From the NCBI GenBank assembly GCA_050116035.1, contig JASFPJ010000206.1, positions 1 to 6,208 of the forward strand: a stretch of DNA of 6,208 nt, in the 5' to 3' direction. Of this stretch, positions 6,190 through 6,208 are shown one piece after another. The notes under the pieces are model-generated. The model had not been told where the DNA came from and searched no databases. It saw only the letters and a list, made by a program, of their open reading frames with translations. Within the stretch, counting starts at the first letter, position 1. Each line of letters begins with the position of its first letter. Position numbers and translations under genes: made by a program. This DNA is from SOIA01 sp050116035. GTDB lineage: Bacteria > Acidobacteriota > Aminicenantia > Aminicenantales > Aminicenantaceae.

Positions 6190-6208
6190 TGCTCAATCAT
6201 TCGGTAAC

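Noticed and set aside
6159..6206. - strand frame open from the right edge to TAA (ends ...LSSFLAW)
   Set aside because: Only 15 codons are visible, the frame crosses the direct repeat, and there is no recognisable family, so it cannot be supported as a gene end.

Overview
The window carries four co-directional housekeeping genes of glycine metabolism on the + strand, followed by one convergent c-di-GMP receptor-type gene on the - strand. In order these are the 3' part of gcvPA, then gcvPB, glyQ and glyS, then a PilZ-domain gene read in the opposite direction. The right edge is short non-coding DNA with a promoter-like site and a small direct repeat.

Organism: the sequence is bacterial. The glycine decarboxylase (P-protein) is split into two subunits, and the glycyl-tRNA synthetase is the bacterial alpha2beta2 type (separate GlyQ and GlyS). 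Split GcvP is common in Firmicutes, Thermotogae, Deinococcus-Thermus and many anaerobic or deep-branching phyla. Base composition is moderate. The wording of the GlyS and PilZ proteins reminds me of Acidobacteriota/Aminicenantia-like anaerobes. That is an impression, not a demonstrated assignment.

Layout: gcvPA enters from the left edge (its first ~130-140 codons are outside) and stops 6 nt before gcvPB. A 46-nt AT-rich gap with a promoter-like pair separates gcvPB from glyQ. GlyQ and glyS overlap by one base (TGATG), so they are very likely translationally coupled. After glyS there are 119 nt with no gene; this stretch holds most of a long inverted repeat whose right arm lies in the end of the PilZ gene. 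The PilZ gene has a leader of about 110 nt and a good sigma70-like promoter upstream.

How they work together: GcvPA and GcvPB form the PLP-dependent decarboxylase that feeds glycine carbon into the folate C1 pool together with T, H and L proteins, which are presumably encoded upstream or elsewhere. GlyQ and GlyS charge tRNA-Gly with the same amino acid. The cluster therefore groups two enzymes that draw on the glycine pool. The PilZ gene is on the other strand with its own promoter and shows no evident link to glycine.

I see no undescribed system here. The points most worth a second look are the glycine-themed gene cluster, the long charged insertion in the PilZ protein together with its hairpin-capped start without a ribosome-binding site, the inverted repeat between the convergent genes, and the GAGGACA direct repeat at the right edge.
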